A DNA stretch of 64,000 nucleotides from Diplocarpon mali (Eukaryota; Ascomycota; Leotiomycetes; Helotiales; Drepanopezizaceae), in NCBI GenBank assembly GCA_024741835.1, contig JAENRP010000108.1, forward strand, positions 62,001-126,000. The letters are read 5' to 3'. Shown here one piece after another: positions 61,445 through 64,000 of this stretch. A program made the translations under genes and the position numbers. A model generated the notes under the pieces. It worked only from the letters and a program-made list of their open reading frames with translations, made no database searches and was not told the DNA's origin. Every line of letters starts with the position of its first letter. Position 1 is the first letter of the stretch.

Positions 61445-62449
61445 TTATATTCGAATCCGACGAGGTCAAAGGCTTATTCTTCTTAGCAACTCTGCTAAAT
61501 ACAATAGACTATATTATCAATAACTTAAGCAGTTGCGATGTTACTAAGTTTATTAATATCGAATCGAAAATACTAAACATCTCCGATAAATACTCCTTAA
61601 CTATCGAGACTTCTACTACTACTTACGCTATGCGATAGACGGCTACCTGCGATATACGATAATCCTAAGCCGTACCGCTAGTACTACTAGAAACGGCAGA
61701 GTGCTTATAATGCCGAAAGCACAATCTTACCTTTGTTAGATACGTTTATACAAATTATAATAAGCTCCGAAAATATAAGGAGCAATAGTAGAGAAGAACA
61801 CTAGCGGTATTATCATCTGCATTAAAGCTTAAAGGACGTGGTGCTAAATGCTAAAAGGCGAATAACATATTAGTAAATAACGCTAATAAATCTACTAGCG
61901 ATACTAACGATAGTAGTATAAAGGTTATTGCACTATCTGCCTACTACCGAACTACCTACGCTATAGCTAGTGCAACTATTAACCTAACGGATAGCCTACT
62001 GCTAGAATATACCTTGCTAGCGGAAAACCTTAACTAGAATGGAAAGCGATCTTATATAAGGGAGGTAAGTGCTTATGCTGCCATCCGATAGCCCTTAGCT
62101 ATTACAATTAACGACCCTACCTATTGGCTACTTGATACTAGCACCTTATAGCATATGACCAGCTATATAGATGATTTTATATCCCTATCCCTTAAGATAG
62201 GCACTATTACCGTAGCTAGCAGGATCAAATTACTTATAGAGGGCATTAGACTCGTTCGATTACGCTATAGGATGCCAGACGGGTCTACTAAGATTATTAA
62301 GCTGATTAACACTCTCTACTCTAGTGAGTTATATAGGACCCGGCTCTTCTTATAAAGCTATATCCGCCACTGCGGCTTTGAGCTCTATAGCAAAGGTAAT
62401 AACGTCTACCTTACTTACAATAGTACAAACGCCATTTAAGCATACTACG
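61445..62449 (+). pseudogene. Copia F gag (second part) and protease
   Basis: Gag resumes with RLIFESDEVKGLFFLATLL. At 62,125-62,160 the sequence reads YWLLDTSTL-HMTSYIDDF, the Copia protease signature WxLDSGASxHMT in degraded form. The open piece 62,155-62,355 is the rest of the protease. Confidence 0.72.
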
Positions 62450-62761
62450 TGTAACGACATAGAACCGCCGAAGTGCGAGATCAAGTATGGTAGCAAGAAG
62501 TGGTGCAAAAGGCGTATTCTATAAGTCTAATACGAAAGAAACGAAGAAGTTAAAGAGCCCTCCTTAAGGGAAAGCCCTTCTTCCTTATATATATAAGCAG
62601 CTTAAGGCTCTTTATCCATTTATATAATATTATATAAGAATATCCTTTTGCACCTTTAGGGTCGATTCAAGATAACCCTATATCGAATCGAGATTGCAAA
62701 ACCTTAAAACGCCGTACTCTTAGGTAATTGCACCAAGTGGAGGTGCAGCCGTTATACTACG
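62445..62761 (-). mobile_element. Solo LTR of the Gypsy B family in Copia F, with TSD CTACG
   Basis: The LTR is 62,450-62,756 (307 bp), flanked by CTACG at 62,445-62,449 and 62,757-62,761. It is the reverse complement of the B LTRs. It has more RIP changes in its middle than the solo copy at 18,652. Confidence 0.93.
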
Positions 62762-64000
62762 CAGACAGTATTATGCAAATACAACTCGACGACCTAAATG
62801 CTCGATCTTTTAATCAGACGGCACTTGCGACTAGTTGCTTTATATTATATATAGAGTTCTACTACGCTATCGGACATCTTTAGGTCCCGAAACCTAAGCG
62901 AGTATATAAGGATGGCGAAAACCTACTACCTCGACCTAAAGACTTCTACTGTAAGATTTGCAAGCTCTTTAAGTCTATATATTACCGACCTATATTATCT
63001 GCCCTAATAGTAGCGCGAACGCCTAAACCTTTCGAAGTTATATACTTTAACCTATTTGGCAAATTCTCTTAAGCTAGCCTTAAAGGCGCTAGGTACTTTA
63101 TAAGCTTTATCTATTAAGCCACTCGCCACTTATAAGTTCGTTTCCTTAAGAAGAAGTCAAACGCTTTATAAGCAATATGCGATTTTATTATATATGTTAA
63201 TATATAGTTCGACCAATAGGTTATATCTGCTAATATTATACTTATTAAGCGTTTTAAAACAAATAATAGTAGTAAATATATTACTACTATAAAAGACCTT
63301 AGACAATTGGGAATTATATATAATATAGTACTGCCTTACTACTATTAATTCAATAGACTCCTTAAGAGATAGAACCGCGCTATTATAGAAATTTCTCGCG
63401 CAATAATCAATACTAATCACCTCTTATTCTTATAGGTAAAGGCGGTTCAGACCGCTAATTTTCTTAAAAACATTACCTCCTACTCCGCACTTAGACGTAC
63501 GCTATATAAAGCTCTATTTGGTAAAAAGCTATCTATTAAACACCTTTATCCTTTTAATACAAAGGTTTATATATATATCCCTTTTAAAGCTTAAGCCCTT
63601 AGCTTAAAGCTACTTTATTGTATAGAAGAAGGCATCTTTATTAAATATAGATATAATATTAAGATATCCTATATCTATATTCCTTTCTACTATATCATTC
63701 TTGAGTTGCGAAACGTCCGGTTCTAGCTATTCTTAATCACTTACGCGCTGCCAGCCTTCTAACTTATATTAGAAAATGAAATTCTACTAGCTAAACGCGT
63801 TTCTAAAGTTGATAATAACCGCCTGATCAAAGCTTGTACGCCTTTAGGGGATACTATAACTCCAGATAACCTAATATCACCTTCCTAGCTAATCGACGAA
63901 CTGGCCGATATAAATAAAAACACTAGGTTATAGCTACAGCCTTTAATAACGCAGCCTGCGTTATTAAGAATAGTGACTATACAGTTAGGCTGTATATCTA
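62762..64000 (+). pseudogene. Copia F gag-pre-integrase and integrase, partial
   Basis: A decoded stretch reads CKICKLFKS (62,955), PFEVIYFNLFGKF (63,035; degraded PxExVHxDLxGPF), ARYFISFIY (63,090) and later ALFGKKLSIKHLYPFNTKVY (63,505-63,570; from the A-LxGxKPxxxHLRxFG motif). This is a Copia integrase with RIP stops, cut by the window end. Confidence 0.8.

Larger units (their letters stand above)
37805..64000 (+). mobile_element. Copia LTR retrotransposon F, outer element of nest 2, runs off the window
   Basis: A left LTR of about 177 bp (37,805-37,981) starting TGTCTTATTAG is followed by GGTTATAAGCCC, the same primer-binding sequence as in elements C and E. Gag-like sequence continues to 38,671. 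Gypsy D then interrupts; removing D and one AAGAC joins the frame (...AKAIRLIFESDEVKG...). Protease, gag-pre-integrase and integrase continue to the window end. The right LTR is outside, so the left LTR start and target duplication cannot be proved. A solo LTR sits at 62,450-62,756. Confidence 0.8.

Noticed and set aside
15888..64000. Short open frames in the island (for example 16629, 25094, 32423, 43583, 49483, 63166) as separate genes
   Set aside because: They are surviving pieces between RIP-created stops of retrotransposon polyproteins, or antisense shadows of them.

Overview
The window comes from a filamentous ascomycete (Pezizomycotina; class not determined). Supporting this are short spliceosomal introns (46-107 bp) with clear branch points, an ascomycete-type laccase, a fungal STRIPAK-type FHA protein, a fungal tRNA-Ile, and about 48 kb of retrotransposons carrying the transition-type damage of RIP (repeat-induced point mutation: CpA to TpA on either strand).

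Layout. 1-15.6 kb is gene-bearing DNA of normal composition. It holds a class I sirtuin deacetylase (572-1810, +), a convergent four-exon laccase (2599-4577, -), a 4.6 kb stretch with only unidentifiable coding-like debris, a two-exon FHA/coiled-coil/tail-anchored protein (9251-11553, +) and tRNA-Ile(AAT) (12813-12886, -). From 15,589 to the end the DNA is almost entirely nested LTR retrotransposons, with about 200 bp of apparently single-copy DNA (37,607-37,804) separating two nests. There is one 45-base assembly gap (35,107-35,151).

Nest 1: Gypsy A (15,594-37,601, minus strand, 294-bp LTRs, TSD CTACT) contains Gypsy B (23,136-36,749, plus, 307-bp LTRs, TSD TCTTT). B contains Copia C (28,919-34,930, plus, 195-bp LTRs, TSD GGTTA). 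A also holds a solo B-family LTR (18,652-18,967, TSD AGTAG). Nest 2: Copia F (from about 37,805 to beyond the window) contains Gypsy D (38,672-61,439, plus, 241-bp LTRs, TSD AAGAC). D contains two copies of Copia E (40,179-47,775, TSD ATTAG; 49,741-57,312, TSD GATAA; 198-bp LTRs) and a 498-bp TRIM-like element with 85-bp LTRs (TSD GCTCC). F also holds a second solo B-family LTR (62,450-62,756, TSD CTACG). Every named pair of LTRs has equal length within the pair and an exact 5-bp target duplication. In several cases removing the insertion restores the host element's reading frame.

The most striking signals are these. (1) In LTR pairs the ends facing outward keep C/G while the identical ends facing inward carry T/A, as if RIP fades over the last tens of bases of each duplicated unit. 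(2) A 25-nt cassette, about 14 degenerate copies, recurs at inter-domain linkers of two unrelated element families (Copia C and Gypsy D). (3) Elements A, B and E have extra sequence downstream of pol, coding-like in A and B. None of the retroelement reading frames is intact. The host genes work independently: protein deacetylation, phenolic oxidation outside the cell, and STRIPAK signalling for cell fusion and development.
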